Assembly (NCBI RefSeq): GCF_032854445.1
Contig: NC_088296.1
Span: 9,398,706-9,462,705, forward strand
Origin: Liolophura sinensis
Lineage: Eukaryota; Mollusca; Polyplacophora; Chitonida; Chitonidae
Direction of reading: 5' to 3'
Length of the DNA: 64,000 nucleotides
This document shows, in pieces, positions 25,201 through 40,200 of the stretch. The position numbers were made by a program, and so were the translations under genes. The first letter of the stretch is position 1, and each line of letters starts with the position of its first letter. A model generated the notes under the pieces. The model made no database searches and was not told the DNA's origin. It saw nothing but the letters and a program-made list of their open reading frames with translations.

Positions 25201-28200
25201 CAATCTTCACAATATTCATAAATATTTACTAGGCAAAGAGTTCCTTGGTAATATAGTTACCACAAAGGCAATCTTCACAATATTCATAAATATTTACTAA
25301 GTAAAGTGTTCCTTGGTTGGAGAGCTCCCACTAATGCAATCTTCACAATATTTATAAATATTTACTAGGCAAAGAGTTCCTTGGTTGTAGAGCTCCCACT
25401 AATGCAATCTTCACAATATTTATAAATATTTACTAGGCAAAGAGTTCTTTGGAAATATAGTTACCACAAAGGCAATCTTCACAATATTTATAAATATTTA
25501 CTAGGCAAAGAGTTCCTTGGTTGTAGAGCTCCCACAAAGGCAATCTTCACAATATTCATAAATATTTACTACGCAAAGAGTTCGTTGGTTGGAGAGCTCC
25601 CACTAATGCAATCTTCACAATATTTATAAATATTTACTAGGCAAAGAGTTCCTTGGTTGTAGAGCTCCCACTAATGCAATCTTCATAGGTTTTATAAATG
25701 TTTACCAGACAAAGAGTCCCTGGATTGTAGAGCTCCCACTAAGGCAATCTTCACAATATTCGAAAATATTTACTAGGCAAAGAGTTTCTTGGTTGGAGAG
25801 CTCCCACTAATTCAATCTTCATAAGTTTTATAAATGTTTACAAGACAAAGAGTTCCTTGGTTGTAGAGCTCCCACTAATGCAATCTTCACAATATTTCTA
25901 AATATTTATCCGGCAAAGAGTTAATTGGTTGTAGAGTTCCAACTAGGGCAATCCTCACAATATTCATAAATATTACCTATACAAGTTATTTTTTTTATTT
26001 CATTGGTGTTTTACGCTGTATTCAAGAATGTTTTATTTATACGACGGCAAATTTAAACTTTATGTTTACACACAAGCAGTTACAAATGAACCAAGCAACA
26101 ACCAAGTGGTTGTTTTATGCACAACTTACTCAGATAGTAGGTGTTGATTCGGCACTGTGGTAGTTGGTTGTTGAAGGCACGTATTTCTTCATCAGTGGTA
26201 GCCCTCATCCCGCTACGGCATGCACACGTACCATTCACGCATACCTGTGTCGTGGCGAACAGGCACGAGTTGACATTACAACTGCCTCCAAGGAGAGCCG
26301 ATCCCACCGGAACACAGTTTCTACGATCGTTCGCCAAGTTAGAGCCGGCGTTACAGACACATATGCCTCGGGTTGTATCGCAATGCATGTATAGCCCGGC
26401 ACATCTAGATTCACACAGCTGCCCGTAGTACGCCTCTGTGTGATTGAAGTTAATGTGCATTAGATGTACAGACATCTGTGAATAAATCACGTATTGACCG
26501 ACACAGATTTGAGGAAAACAAAACAAATATCATCAAAATACCATTATGCCACAAAATGAATGATGTTGTACATCAAACTAGACATTTGTGAACATATCAT
26601 TTATGGCCTTACACGGGTTACGAAGAAACAGATATTACACGTCAAAAAAACAATACACACTAAAAGTAAGTGTTTCGCATTGAAACACATTTCTGTTACA
26701 GTTTGAAAACATGTGCTGGTGGTTATTCTTCACAAAACTATGTTTAGTAACTATTATGTTTTTGTGTTTACCACCGTGAGTTCAAGTCTAGCTCATGCTG
26801 GCTTCCTCTCCGGCCGTACGTGAGAAGGTCTTCCAGCAACCTGTGGATGGTCGTGTCCGGTCTCTTCACGGTTTCCGCCCGCCATAATGCTGTCCGCCGT
26901 CGTATAAGTGAAACATTTTTCAGTACGGCGTAAAACACAAATCATAGTTCTTGTGATGGTGTTTCGTTCAAGTTTTGTTTGTTTTCTCTGCCTTTAAATA
27001 ATGACTGTGTAGTAGACAAAAATAATTATCGACTATACATGGTAAGTGGTATGCTCCTCTTTGGCATAGTATCTGGCACATTGGGCACAGTCATTATCGC
27101 CTATTGCAGAAATGAGGAATGCGCCTGTGCACTGACCCAGCAGTGACCTATAAAATTAGATTCGTGACATCATCATTGGGTGATATGGATATGGAATTTT
27201 TCGATACTCGAAAATGCACTTTGTAGGTCGTAAGAAACACACCAAGTATTTAGTCGCTAGAATGAATAGACTTACATAAATCTTCAACCTATTCAACCAC
27301 TAAAACACTTTTTTCAGTGGAATTTATGCATATAATTTTCAGGAAACTGACGCTGAAAATGATTTGCTCGTGTCATTAAAGATGCAAGCCTTATCAAAGT
27401 GAGATAATTAATTCTTTACACCCGATAGTTCTCTCAGAAATTTTCAAAATACGGGTTGTAGAGGTGATCGAACAGGTTGACGAATTACGGTACATTCATA
27501 AATGCCATCAATCGTTCTTATATAGTTAGATGTACGCAGTGTTTACCTTGTATGCACTGATACCTATCAGTAGAGGCCATGTATCCGTTATTGCAGTAGC
27601 ATATCCTTCCATTCGGCCTTCGTTCCAGACAGGAAGCTTGAAGAGGGCATTGATCGTCACTGGTACAAGACGTAAACAACTGTCGTATTGCTGTGGGAAA
27701 CAAACCCAATAATGTTTATTAATCCGACACACGACGGAAGAAATAATATAATACTGAGCTTCATGAGCCGACGTTTTTGTATACACGTTTAGCGGGGTGG
27801 GGGGGCGTGGCTCAGTTGGTTAGCGCGCTAGCGCAGCGTACTGACCCGGAAGCCTCTCACCAATGGCGGTTGCTGTGAGTTCAAGTTCATCTCATGCTGG
27901 CGTCCTCTCCGGCCGTACTTGGGAAGGTCTTCCAGCAACCTGCAGATGGTCGAGCGTTTCCTCCCACCATAATGCTGGCCGCCGTCGTATGTGAAATATT
28001 CTTGAGAACGGCGTAAAACACCAATCAATTAAATAAATAAATAAAGAAACTTTTTACAGGCCTTAGAAGTAGCAACTTAAACGCTGGCACTGAACAGAAT
28101 CTTGTAAGCAAGAGCGCAGTTATGTTACCTGCAATTTATTAGACATCACTTGTCTAGAATGACTCTAGATGTTCTGGTGATAATCATGACTCAAAATGCT

Positions 28201-31200
28201 ATGATGCAAAAAATGAGTCAACTTACTCAAGTAATAACCAATAGCTCTGCACTGCGGCACTTCACCGTTAAAAGCTCTGATTTCCTCCGGAGTCGTTGGT
28301 CTCAGGCTGTTTCGACAAGTACAGGTGCCGCTGACGCATTCTTGTTCGTTTCTGTAATAACAACTCTTCACTAAGCAAACCCCTCCCAGAAGAGCCGATC
28401 CGTCTGGCACACAATTTCTGCCATCAGCTGCGAGACTGCACCCGGTGTTACACACGCACACTCTTCTCGTGACGTCACAGGTCATAAATAATCCGGCGCA
28501 CTTTGACACACAGTTTTGTCCGTAGTATGCGGCTGTGAATAAAAAGCACTCGTTGAACTGTGAAATATTAGGAATTTAATCCGGTTTGATACAGCAATAG
28601 TGAATATTTATAATGATACATTTAAATATATTTGATGTACAGTCTGACTACAGTTTGCCGGTGTAAATCAGAAGGAATTGTTCAAATGTGAAAAATGTCG
28701 TCTTAAATTCAAAATTTATGCTGGTTCCATGTCGTCCGAAAAAAAAGAATTTTGTACATATATTATCGACAACACTGTACAATTTTTGAAAACTGATTTA
28801 ATTCATTCGACTTGCGTCTTTTTATCATCAATGAAAACAACTGACTCATGCTTTTTACAGCATGCATTCGCCATAATTTTGTATTTTGTGTACTTTCTTG
28901 TTCTTTGGTAATTTGTATTGCATCTTGCTTTGAGAAATGGCATTGCTATTTTGTTGACACTTTATTTATTTATTCCACCCGACAGAGTAACTGGTTATAT
29001 ACAGCTGAGAACCCCTTTATAAACATTTCTGCTCTGAGAATTTAAAGCAAGTTTTACCTCTGCAATATACTAGTATTCCACTTTTAACAGTATGACATAT
29101 TGTGATGTATTGGCCAGAACAGTTTTAATAAGATGTACTGATTTTTGGAAAAACAGTTCACATCAACTTTTATAGACCAACGATTTTCTTTTATCTCACC
29201 ATCATGTAAATGATAATAATTTTCAATTCTAGATTGTTCATATTTCTGCAACTGAAATTGTTGACCTTCAGCTTTAAGTCCAGATCTGGATAGCAATGCC
29301 TTTGTACTAGCTCTGTCCTAAGATGACAAACTTCAACACTGCAACCTACTGATGGCAACCAACTGATGGCAGCCAACTGATAGCAACCAACTGATGGCTA
29401 CCAAATGATGGCAACCAAAGATGGCAAAAATGTTCAAAATAACCAAAACAAAAGCTCATTGTAAAGTGCCATCCTGTCACAAACAGACCAACTCCCTGAC
29501 CATTGCCATGTTAGGTTTTTTTTTTTACCTCTAATGCAGGAAAGCCCATCCACAGTGGACATATATCCGGCGTCGGGGTAGCAGATCTTCCCATCAGGCC
29601 GCCTCTCTAGACAGGAGGCATGGTAGGGGCACTCACTGTCATGGGAGCATGCAGCGAAAAGCGCTGTGGTTACTGCAATCGAATTTGTAGATTGTATTCA
29701 TGTGCTGGAATTGTAGGCCACGATTCTTATAAAACGCCGACTTAAATATACTTTTATTTCATTAAATTCCAAGAACTAACTTACGCTATCAATAAGACAA
29801 AGTGTGAAATGGCAATATTAAGTCTTTGTGAACGTACCCAGATAATAGTTATCCATTCTGCACTGCGGAAGTTCGTTGTTAAACGCCCGAATCTCTTGTT
29901 CTAATGTTGGTCTAAGTCCACTGATGCATGTACATTTTCCATTTACACATTCTTGTTCGCTGCCAAAGAGGCACCGGTTGGTAACACAGCTTCCCCCCAA
30001 AAGTGCAAACCCGTCTGGAACGCAGTTTCTCCCGTCCGTTGTCGGTTGGCTTCCTGCGACACACACGCATCTCTGCGTGTCTGGATCGCATGTCATGTAA
30101 AGTCCTGCACATCGAGACACGCAAACCTGGCCGTAGTAAGCCACTGAAATGCAAACAAAATAAAAAATGTTTGTATCATTGTCCTTTGGCGCCATACTCT
30201 CACTGGATGCCGTGAGTGTTTCAAGGAATTTTGGCCACTATAAATGCCTTGAAGAAATAATTAGCACATCTTTGCTTATTTAGTTGACTCATTTATTGAT
30301 TTGACTGGTTTTTACGCCGTACTCAAAAATATTTCAATTATACGACGGCGGCCAGCATTATGGTGGGAGGATACCGGGGAAAGCACGGTGGAAATCCACG
30401 ACCATCCACCCGATATAGGCAGACCTTCCCATGTACGACCGAAAAGGAAGCCAGCATAAGCTGGACTTGAACCTACAGCGACCGCTGTGGTGAGAGACTA
30501 TTAGGTCACTGTGCCACGCTGGCGTGCTAACCATCCTAGTTGTTTGACTTCATATTCCAGAAGTTTCCAAGTACACAGAGCACATATCCCTTTAATGGGG
30601 GGAGAAAAGCATACTGACGTAAGATAAACCACCGACACTTGACAAAATATTAACGATCTTTTCCAGATGTGCAGATATGGTTCTGTCTTCACAACGATAT
30701 CGCTCCGTAAAGATATAAAGACAAAGTCAGTTTACAAAGTCAAAAATATTACAGTTAACATCACTGAGTATTATTCTTAATATTTTATTAATAATTTATC
30801 TAATCTCATTTTTTTAAAACTAAAATCACTGCATTTTTTTACCTAATTCTGCTTCTTAAGTCATGGTGCTAGGGGGCGTGTAAATTGCTACTCTTAAGCA
30901 TTGGCTTGAACAGTTATATTAAAACCCTATCGGGCGTAAGCTGACAACAGGCCGTATTTCAACGGTTAGGTGTAGCCATTTACCAGCTATCACACTGTCG
31001 TCGCTGCGCTGGTTTTAATCTCTGTGCTGTACGTCTTTAATTATAATATCAATATTCCCTTCTCGAATATAACCACACTTTTACAAACCAGTAACAAACG
31101 CCGACGTCCTGTGTTTACTCCAGGTATTTATTTATTTCCTTGTAGTTAATGCCATCTTTGAGAACATTCTCAATGTTTCAATTTTCTAGGAAACCGGACA

Positions 31201-34200
31201 GAACCTCTGGGAAACCCATGGCCATCTGGTGTTTGCTGGTAAACCTGTTTCTAATTTTCATAGGCGATGCGTTCCACTTTTAATAACCTACTCAAGTTAT
31301 AGTCCTTGCAGTGTAGCACTATGTTGTTCTCGCGCACCTTGTGTCGAAGTGTGTATTAAACTATAACCCACCTTGTAAGCACGTGAGTCCATCCGGTGAA
31401 GCCATGTATCCAAAACTACAGTAGCAGATCCTTCCGTTCGGTCTCCTCTCCAGGCATTGAGCCCCAGTTGGGCATTGTCCATCATATGTGCAGGATGCAA
31501 AGAGGGCCAGAGTTCCTGTATGAGCAAGATAAATATTTTAACCAATGACTAATCTGTTCACGTGTATACGTTTATGAATGTGAGCTATTCTTGGTAAATA
31601 GAGAACATAAGATACATGTTTGAATAGTGAATATGTATTTCTGTTAAAAAGTTTCTGGTATACCCCATTTAACAACTTTACTACTAATAATTATAAATAC
31701 AAGCTTACTCAGAGCATACGACACCGAGCGACACTGAGGACTTTCGTTGTCGAACGCCCGGATTTCCTCGAATGTCGACGGTCGTAAACCACTTCGGCAG
31801 ACACAGGTATCGTTCACGCAGACCTGCTCCTGTGCAAAGTAACACTGAGTTATGAACTTGCAGCTGCCTCCCAGTAGTGCCGACTCAAAGATGACGCAGT
31901 TCCGGCCGTCAGCAGCTACACTATACCCGGTATTGCACACACATCTACGAGTTGCCACGTCACACGTCATGAACAGACCGGCACATCTAGATACGCAGAC
32001 TTGCCCATAGTACGACGCTGGAAAGTATACCCACATGTAGTTTCATTTATTTATTTGATTGCAGTTTAACGCGATAATGTTTGCACTTATACGAAATTGG
32101 ATAGTGTTATCAGTGGAGGAAATTGGATTAACTTGCGTAAACCATCGACCTATGGCAAGTCACCAACGAACTTTTCCACGTGACATACATGCTTGGGCAC
32201 TATTTTAACATTGTGTAAACCAGTGTCATCCACGGTTTATTGTCACAAATGTCAAACAGTGAGAGCATATGAGTATGTATTGTTGGGTGTAACGTCGTAC
32301 CTAACAATTATTGAGTTATTTGACGACTAGGTGTGTCCATATACTTTATCTTCTTGTAAAAGGGTGAATCCATGCCGTCAAATTGCTGTCGACACTAAGG
32401 TATCACGCCAAAGACACCAAACATGACACCCCACTCATTCAAATGAATGAAGGGAAACCGGGCCAACCAGTCTTGTTTCCTTGCTCCAACCTCTCAGTGC
32501 TGTGCCCAAGGTGAGGCAACAATAGGTCTTTAGTGACCAATCCCGGGGAACAAACCGTAAAATAAGATATCAGCCATTGAGAATCATAGAAATGTCGAGA
32601 GATCTTAAACTTTCAACTCGCTGTGAGTTCAAGTCAAGCTTAAGATGCCTCCTCTCCGGCAGTACGTGCAGGTCTACCAGCAACCTGCGGATGGTCGTGG
32701 GTTTCCCCCGGGCTCTGCCCCGTTTCCACCCACCATAATGCTGGCCGCCGTCGTATGAATGAAATATTCTTGAGTACGGCGTAAAACACCAATCAAATAC
32801 ATAAATACATAAATAAATAAATAAATAAACTTAAATTAAGGTTAAACTGAATATACAATATTTCACAGCATTTGAGGAACTGTCGGTTGTATTTAATGAG
32901 AACCACCATTAAAATTAAACACAACGTTCATTATAGAGTCACAAAATTAAAACTTGTTTTTAAACTAGGTTTTCAACTGGCTTATGCCCCTTTGACTCCG
33001 AAACTTGTCATCAACCATTTTCTGAGGTCCCATCTAATCAAAGCTTACTCCTAAAAACGCACACTTTAATCAAAAGAGTGACCTCAAGGGAGATAACTCA
33101 GTGCGGCCCTATTGCAGGTGCTGCATATTTACGTATAATTATATTAAAGAGAGGCCCAGAGTTTTCCGTTGAAAGCTGCAGTGAACAGAGCAAAAGGGTG
33201 AAATGAGAATGGACAAAAATTGGAAACAGAAAACAACAAAAAACGAAAAAAAAATCGACACAAAGTTAACGGGAATAAAAAAAATAGTTAAGCAGTTAAA
33301 AAAAAGAAGACAGCTGAAAAAAGTTCCAGCTTTTGGAAATGCAAGACCTCTAGGCCCAGTTGTCCGAAAGTAATACCTGTATTTGGTAACATTTTTTATA
33401 TTTAACGAAAAAAATTAAAAAATAATATATAGCCCCACCCATGCAGTTCTCCAAAGTCAAAGTTTAACAATAGCAGTTCAGCTCATATTTAATATAATAT
33501 AACACAATTTGTTTAAGCTAAGTACAACTTTTGAAAACTTGCCCCTAAGTTAAATCTGGTATTTTTTATAACAACAGTTTTAAAAATCCGGAAGCTACAA
33601 CCAAGTACCTCCTTGGCCGAGGGGGTTAGCGCGCTAGCTTGGCGCCATTATCCAAAAAGCTCTCACTAATACGTGAGTTCAACCCCAGGTCGTACTTTAC
33701 ACAGGCTGTGTCCGGTTTACTACCACCATAATGCTGACCGCCGTCGTGTAATTGAAGTAAACTTGAGCACGAAAAGCACAATCAAAGAAATAAATATACA
33801 CATTTTACTAGCTTGTGCTCAAAACCTGAAGCTTACCTGGAAGGCAGGTATAATGATCTTGTGAGGCCATGTAACCGCTATTACAATAGCAGATCTTTCC
33901 GTCCGTACTCCTTTCGAGGCAGGAGGCGTGACAAGGGCACTGACTGTCATAGGTGCAGGTCTGGAAAAGGCGAATGCCTCCTACAAAAAGATCAATTCCA
34001 AAAAATATGAATCCCCTTTATACATACAAAAAAACCGGGATTAGGCCGCTTACTGTCATAGGGGCAAAGAGTGGAACAGGCGAATGCTCTCTACAAAAAA
34101 AAATCACATACTTAAATCATAAATTTCCTCTATCCATATTGCAAGCGTAACAATGGCACTGACCGTTACACGTGCAAGCCTGGAACGAGAAAATGCCTCC

Positions 34201-37200
34201 TACAAAAAGATCACATACTGAAAACATGAACTGTCTATGTACACGTAGCAAAGGTGACAAGGGCACTGACTGCCATCGGTGCAATTCTGGCACTGACTGC
34301 TGTCCTAGCGATTGAAAAGCAAACACGTTTAACCACTATACAGAGGCCCACTGGGTTATAATTAAGTAATACAATTATTAGTAATGGCTATAAATTTCCT
34401 CACCCGTTAGGCTTACCCTGCACTTAAAAGCAGAGAAAACACCTAACTGAAGTATATATCAGATGTAACTGTGCGTCGAAACAGACATTCGTATACCGGT
34501 CGTCCACCAATAAGGACGAGGCCAATTCACAGAAAGACGTATGACACAAACCTCTAAAGAACGAAGGAAGCATATTAAGTCCATACACGGCACCATGCAA
34601 AGAGAAGCAACTGACAATTTTCAGGCGACTGAGTGATATCAGTATTCAAATCGTCTACTTGACTAGAATATCAGATGGCGATAATAAAAATTATGCCTGA
34701 TGGCGAAAGGCCACGAAACCTTTGCGCAGTTCAAGCAATCCAATTGCACTGAATTCCTATATTTTATCATTATTTCAAAAGACGTTCCTGCTGGCCTAGA
34801 AAGATTACCCAAGTACCCATGTACGTACCCAAGGCGTAGCCTGTTGGCAGACACTGGAAGTTTCTGTTGCTGAACGCCTGTCTTTCCTCGATGGTTGCTG
34901 GCCTCATGGTTTCCAGACACTCACATCTCCCGTTCACACATCGCTGTTCATCCGACAAGAGGCATGACGTCAGACATACTCCTCCTAGCAGAGGGAGTCC
35001 CGTGCGCACACAGTTCATGCCATCAGCAGATGGAATGTAGCCCGGTAAACACGTGCACAGACGAGTCCTGGAGTCACAGGTGGTAAAAAATCCGCCACAT
35101 CGCGTGATGCAGGCTTCGGACAGGCGAGCAACTGGCAAGCAAATCAAGATAAATTTATTAATTTACTTACTAACAAGATTTTCACTCAGCTGGTGGACTA
35201 AGTATCCACTACATGGGCTCTTGACATTGCTTTTCATGTTACTGTTTCTTGCATGCTATGACTTCAGAAATGCTGAACCAGAACCGTTCAGAACGTTGCT
35301 TTTAATCTCTGAATTTTCCACCTATTTAATCTTTAATAATTAAGTCTTTAATGTGATATCGGGGCCTCCGTGGCTCAGTTGGTTAGCGCGCTAGCGCAGC
35401 ATAATAAACCAGGAGCCTCTCACCAATGTGGTCGCTGTGAGTTCAAGTCCAGCTCATGCTAGCCTCCCCTCTGGCCGTAAGTGGGAAGGTCTGTCAGCAA
35501 CCTGCGGATAGTCGTGGTTTCCATAATGCTCACCGCCGTCGTATAAGTGAAATATTCTTGAGTACGGCGCAAACCACCAATCAAATACATAAATAAATTA
35601 ATATGATATCTAATACATAGATTCAAATTTGTGACAAATTCTTGAGAGCACACAATAAGCCATACCTGGTTCACAGCTAGACCCATCCAGAGAGGACACG
35701 TATCCAGCATCACAGTAACAGACCATTCCATCAGGGTACCGACTCTTACACGAGGCGTTGATCGGGCATTGACATCCACAGGAACAGGGGCTGTACAAGG
35801 GGACTAAAAAAGCAACAGCAACAGGGGATTGAGAATGTAAGGACTGTTAAACTGCAAGCATAGCGTGGAATTTATACATAAAATGACATCTGTATACACA
35901 CGACACAAATAAGGTTGAAACAAGTGTCAAAGCGGAAACAAAAAGTTACATCATATCTGATATTTACATGCAGTATTACGCTGACATGCATCTGCGCGAT
36001 AGCTATATGCTACTGACATGCACCTGTACGATAGTTATAAACTACCGACATACACCTGTACGATAGTAATGAGCTACAGAAATGTACCTGTACGATAGAT
36101 ACAGGTCACTGACATGTATCAGAATGATAGTTATAAGCTACTGATTTGCACCTAAGTAATAGTTATACTGACGTGTCTGTACGATAGTTACAGGCTACTA
36201 ACATGTATTTGTAAGATAGTTTAAAAGGTATTGACATGTATTTACAATACTTCTAGGCTGGTGACATAGACCTGTACGATAGTTATAAGCTGCTGATATA
36301 CACCTGTATGGTAGTCATAAACTGCTGAAATGCATCTGCACGTCAGGTACAGGCTACTGATATGTATCTGTTGGCTATTTTATGGCCACTGGCATGTATC
36401 TGTGCCATAGTTTTTAGCTACTGGCATACAGCTGTACGACAGTTATAATGTGCTGATATGCATCTGTACGATAGTTATAGGATGCTAACATGCATCTGCA
36501 CGATAGCTATATGCTACTGACATGCATCTGTACGATAGTTATAAGCTACTGAAATACACCTGTATGGTAGTTATAAACTGCTGAAATGCATCTGCACGTC
36601 AGGTACAGGCCACTGATATATATCTGTGCGCTAGTTTATGGCCACTGGCATGTACCTCTGCGCTAGTTTATGGCCACTGGCATGTATCTGTGCGCTAGTT
36701 TATGGCCACTGGCATGTACCTGTGCGCTAGTTTATGGTCACTGGCATGTACCTGTGCGCTAGTTTATGGCCACTGGCATGTATCTGTGCGCTAGTTTATG
36801 GCCACTGGCATGTATCTGTGCGCTAGTGTATGGCCACTGGCATGTATCTGTGCGCTAGTTTATGGCCACTGGCATGTATCTGTGTGATAGTTTATGGCCA
36901 CTGGCATGTATCTGTGCGCTAGTTTATGGCCACTGGCATGTACCTGTGCGCTAGTTTATGGCCACTGGCATGTATCTGCGCTAGTTTATGGCCACTGGCA
37001 TGTATCTGTGTGATAGTTTATGGCCACTGGCATGTATCTGTGCGCTAGTTTATGGCCACTGGCATGTATCTGTGCGCTAGTTTATGGCCACTGGCATGTA
37101 CCTGTGCGCTAGTTTATGGCCACTGGCATGTACCTGTGCGCTAGTTTATGGCCACTGGCATGTATCTGTGCGCTAGTTTATGGCCACTGGCATGTACCTG

Positions 37201-40200
37201 TGCGCTAGTTTATGGCCACTGGCATGTACCTGTGCGCTAGTTTATGGCCACTGGCATGTATCTGTGCGCTAGTTTATGGCCACTGGCATGTATCTGTGCG
37301 CTAGTTTTAAGCTACTGACATGCACATATGCGATAGCTATTTGCTATTTGCACGCACCTGTGTTGCAGGCTACTAAGCACATCTTACCTAAAGAGTAACT
37401 AATTGGTCGACACTGGAAGGTCTCGTTGTTAAACGCCTGTCTTTCCTCGTCTGTTGCTGGTCGCATTGTCTCTAGACACTCACATCTCCCGTTCACACAT
37501 CGCTGTTCATCCGACAAGAGACATGACGTGAGACATAATTCTCCTAGCAGAGGGAGTCCAGTGCGCGCACAGTTCATGCCATCAGCAGATGGAATGTAGC
37601 CCGGTAAACACGTGCACAGACGAGTTCTGGAGTCACAGGTGGTAAAAAACCCGCCACATCGCGTGATGCAGGCTTCGGACAGGCGAGCGACTGCAATGGA
37701 AACAGAGGACAGCTCAATTCACTGACACAGCCGTTCACTTTGATAAACATATCTATATATCGTCATACCTTCATATACCATCGCAGACCATCGGTTGGCG
37801 TTAGGGTTAACCGACAGGGGCAGGGCCCATTTCCAACACATAAAACACAGGGAGCTGATTCCAGAAAGCCATGTCTGACTAATAAATTGTACTCGATAAA
37901 GAAAGCGGGAAAATGTGCGGGAGAAAAGATAATAAGTTTTCATTGAAACAATAAAGACTTTCGATAGTGTATTCAAATTTCAATCTTGTTTAGTTATTTG
38001 CAAAGAGCGTTGTTTTCATTACAGCCCACTCATTCTTGACCAATGAGTTCACAGGTTTCCATCCAACTACATCTGAATCGGCTGTGGCTTTAAATCGGGG
38101 GTTTTGTCTGGTGTGTAACACAGAGCGGTGGTTTACACTGAGCGAGTCAGTGGCTTTTATTGATAAATCTGCCTGTCATGAAAACACGGACAAATTTTGA
38201 GAAAAACCTTACAAAGAAAGGATTCAGTGAACAATTATTGTACACACATTTATTTCACGAGGAAGTATGTGTTTCAAACATTAAGGTAACAATGGTCCCA
38301 CCATTGTCTCAAATAATAAATGTAACTTTCTCGTTTGCTGGTTTTCCTGTTTTCTATGGATTTCGCGGCTCCCGAACACTGTTATCAACATTTGTTCACA
38401 TACACGAGTAGTCAGGTACACTTTTATCTCAAAGTGCACTCTTTAAAGTTGTTGTTGCGATTGCTGGGTGCATTAGAAATTGTTGTTGAGCTTGCAACAC
38501 ACAAACTATGTCAACCAACTTACTGGGTTCACATCGCAATCCATCCAGTGACGACACGTATCCGGCGTCGCAATAACACACTTGTCCCCCGGGGAATCGG
38601 TACTTACACGAGGCGTGGATAGGGCACTGACCGTCGGAAGAACACGAGAAGTATAGCCGTATTAGAGCTGAAAATGATTAGAGGCACCTATATTATACAT
38701 GCGAAAGCACGAGGGTTCTAGCCCAACATTGGACCCGGCTCGAATAAACGTTTGTGCTGAAGGGAAATGTGCTGTCAAGAGCTTAGGCCAAGTCGAGCAT
38801 ATTCTGACTTCCTCTGCCTGCACGTGGAAAAGTCTACCAGCAAACCTCAGATGGTTCTGAGTTTTTTTCCAGGCATTGCCTGGTTTTCTCTCACCGTAAT
38901 TCTAGCCGCCATGGTATTGGGACACGTGGGTACGACCATTAATCCCAATCTGTGTACAAGTAATACACTAAGCACAATGCACGTATAACCACTAATGCCA
39001 ATCTGTGTACAAGTAATACACTAAGCACAATGCACGTATAACCACTAATGTCAATCTGTGTACAAGTAATACACTAAGCACAATGCACGTATAACCACTA
39101 ATGTCAATCTGTGTACAAATAGTACACTAAGCACAATGCACGTATAACCATTAATCCCAATCTGTGTACAAATAATACACTAAGCACAATGCACGTATAA
39201 CCATTAATGCCAATCTGTGTACAAGTAATATACTAAGCACAATGCACGTATAACCACTAATGTCAATCTGTGTACAAATAGTACACTAAGCACAATGCAC
39301 GTATAACCATTAATGCCAATCTGTGTACAAGTAATACACTAAGCACAATGTACGTATAACCATTAATGCCACTCTGTGTACAAGTAATAACACCTGCTTT
39401 CCTAAAACGCGTGAGAATGATAATAGAAATTACCTGACAACATGTATCAGTAAATACAATGTACGTTCGCCTTACGGCATGACTTACCGAAAGAGAAAGA
39501 CTCATCGATACACTGTTGGTTTGGGTTGTTAAACGCTCGTATTTCTTCGTCAGTCATCTGTCGTAAACCTGACCTACACCTGCACGTTCCCTCCACGCAC
39601 ATTTGTTCCTTTTCAAAGAGGCACCCATCTCGGCAGGGTTCATCCAGCAGTGCTCTTCCAGGAAGGACGCAGCTTTTGCCACCAGTGGACAGAGAATAAC
39701 CAGGCAAACAAACGCATCGTTTCGTGCTCGCGTCACACATTGTATTCCATCCATAGCATCTTGTGATACAAATCTCGTTTACATAGGCGGCTGAAAGGTC
39801 AGAATTCAATTTATTCAATATTTGTCCCTTTGCTGTTTATGATTTAGATAGAGTAGCATTTGTTTTATTGATGGATCAACAACATGTGTGTGTTAACAAG
39901 CTTTAATTCGCAATAGCAGAGGCCTCCGTGGCCGAGAGGTTGCCAGCACGGCGCAATGGCCGAGGAGCTTCACACCAATGCAGTCATCGTCGTGAGTTCA
40001 AGTCCAGCTCATTCTGGCCCCCTCTCCGGCCCTATGTGGGAAGATCTATCAGCAACCTCCAGATGGTGGTGGGTTTCCCCAGGTTTCCTCCCATCTTAAC
40101 TCTCCCCCCCCCCCCCACCTCCCAGGCTGACCGCTGGCGTATAAGCGAAATATTCTTGAGTACGGCGTAAAACATCAATCAAATAAATAAATAAATAAAT

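Noticed and set aside
24695-25980. Regular repeats that might suggest a CRISPR array
   Set aside because: Units are contiguous 68-bp repeats without unique spacers, inside a eukaryotic intron.
27800-27890. tRNA-like sequences in several places (27.8, 35.4, 39.9, 45.4 kb)
   Set aside because: They are the heads of SINE copies with intact A- and B-box-like motifs but without a full cloverleaf or acceptor stem, so not tRNA genes.
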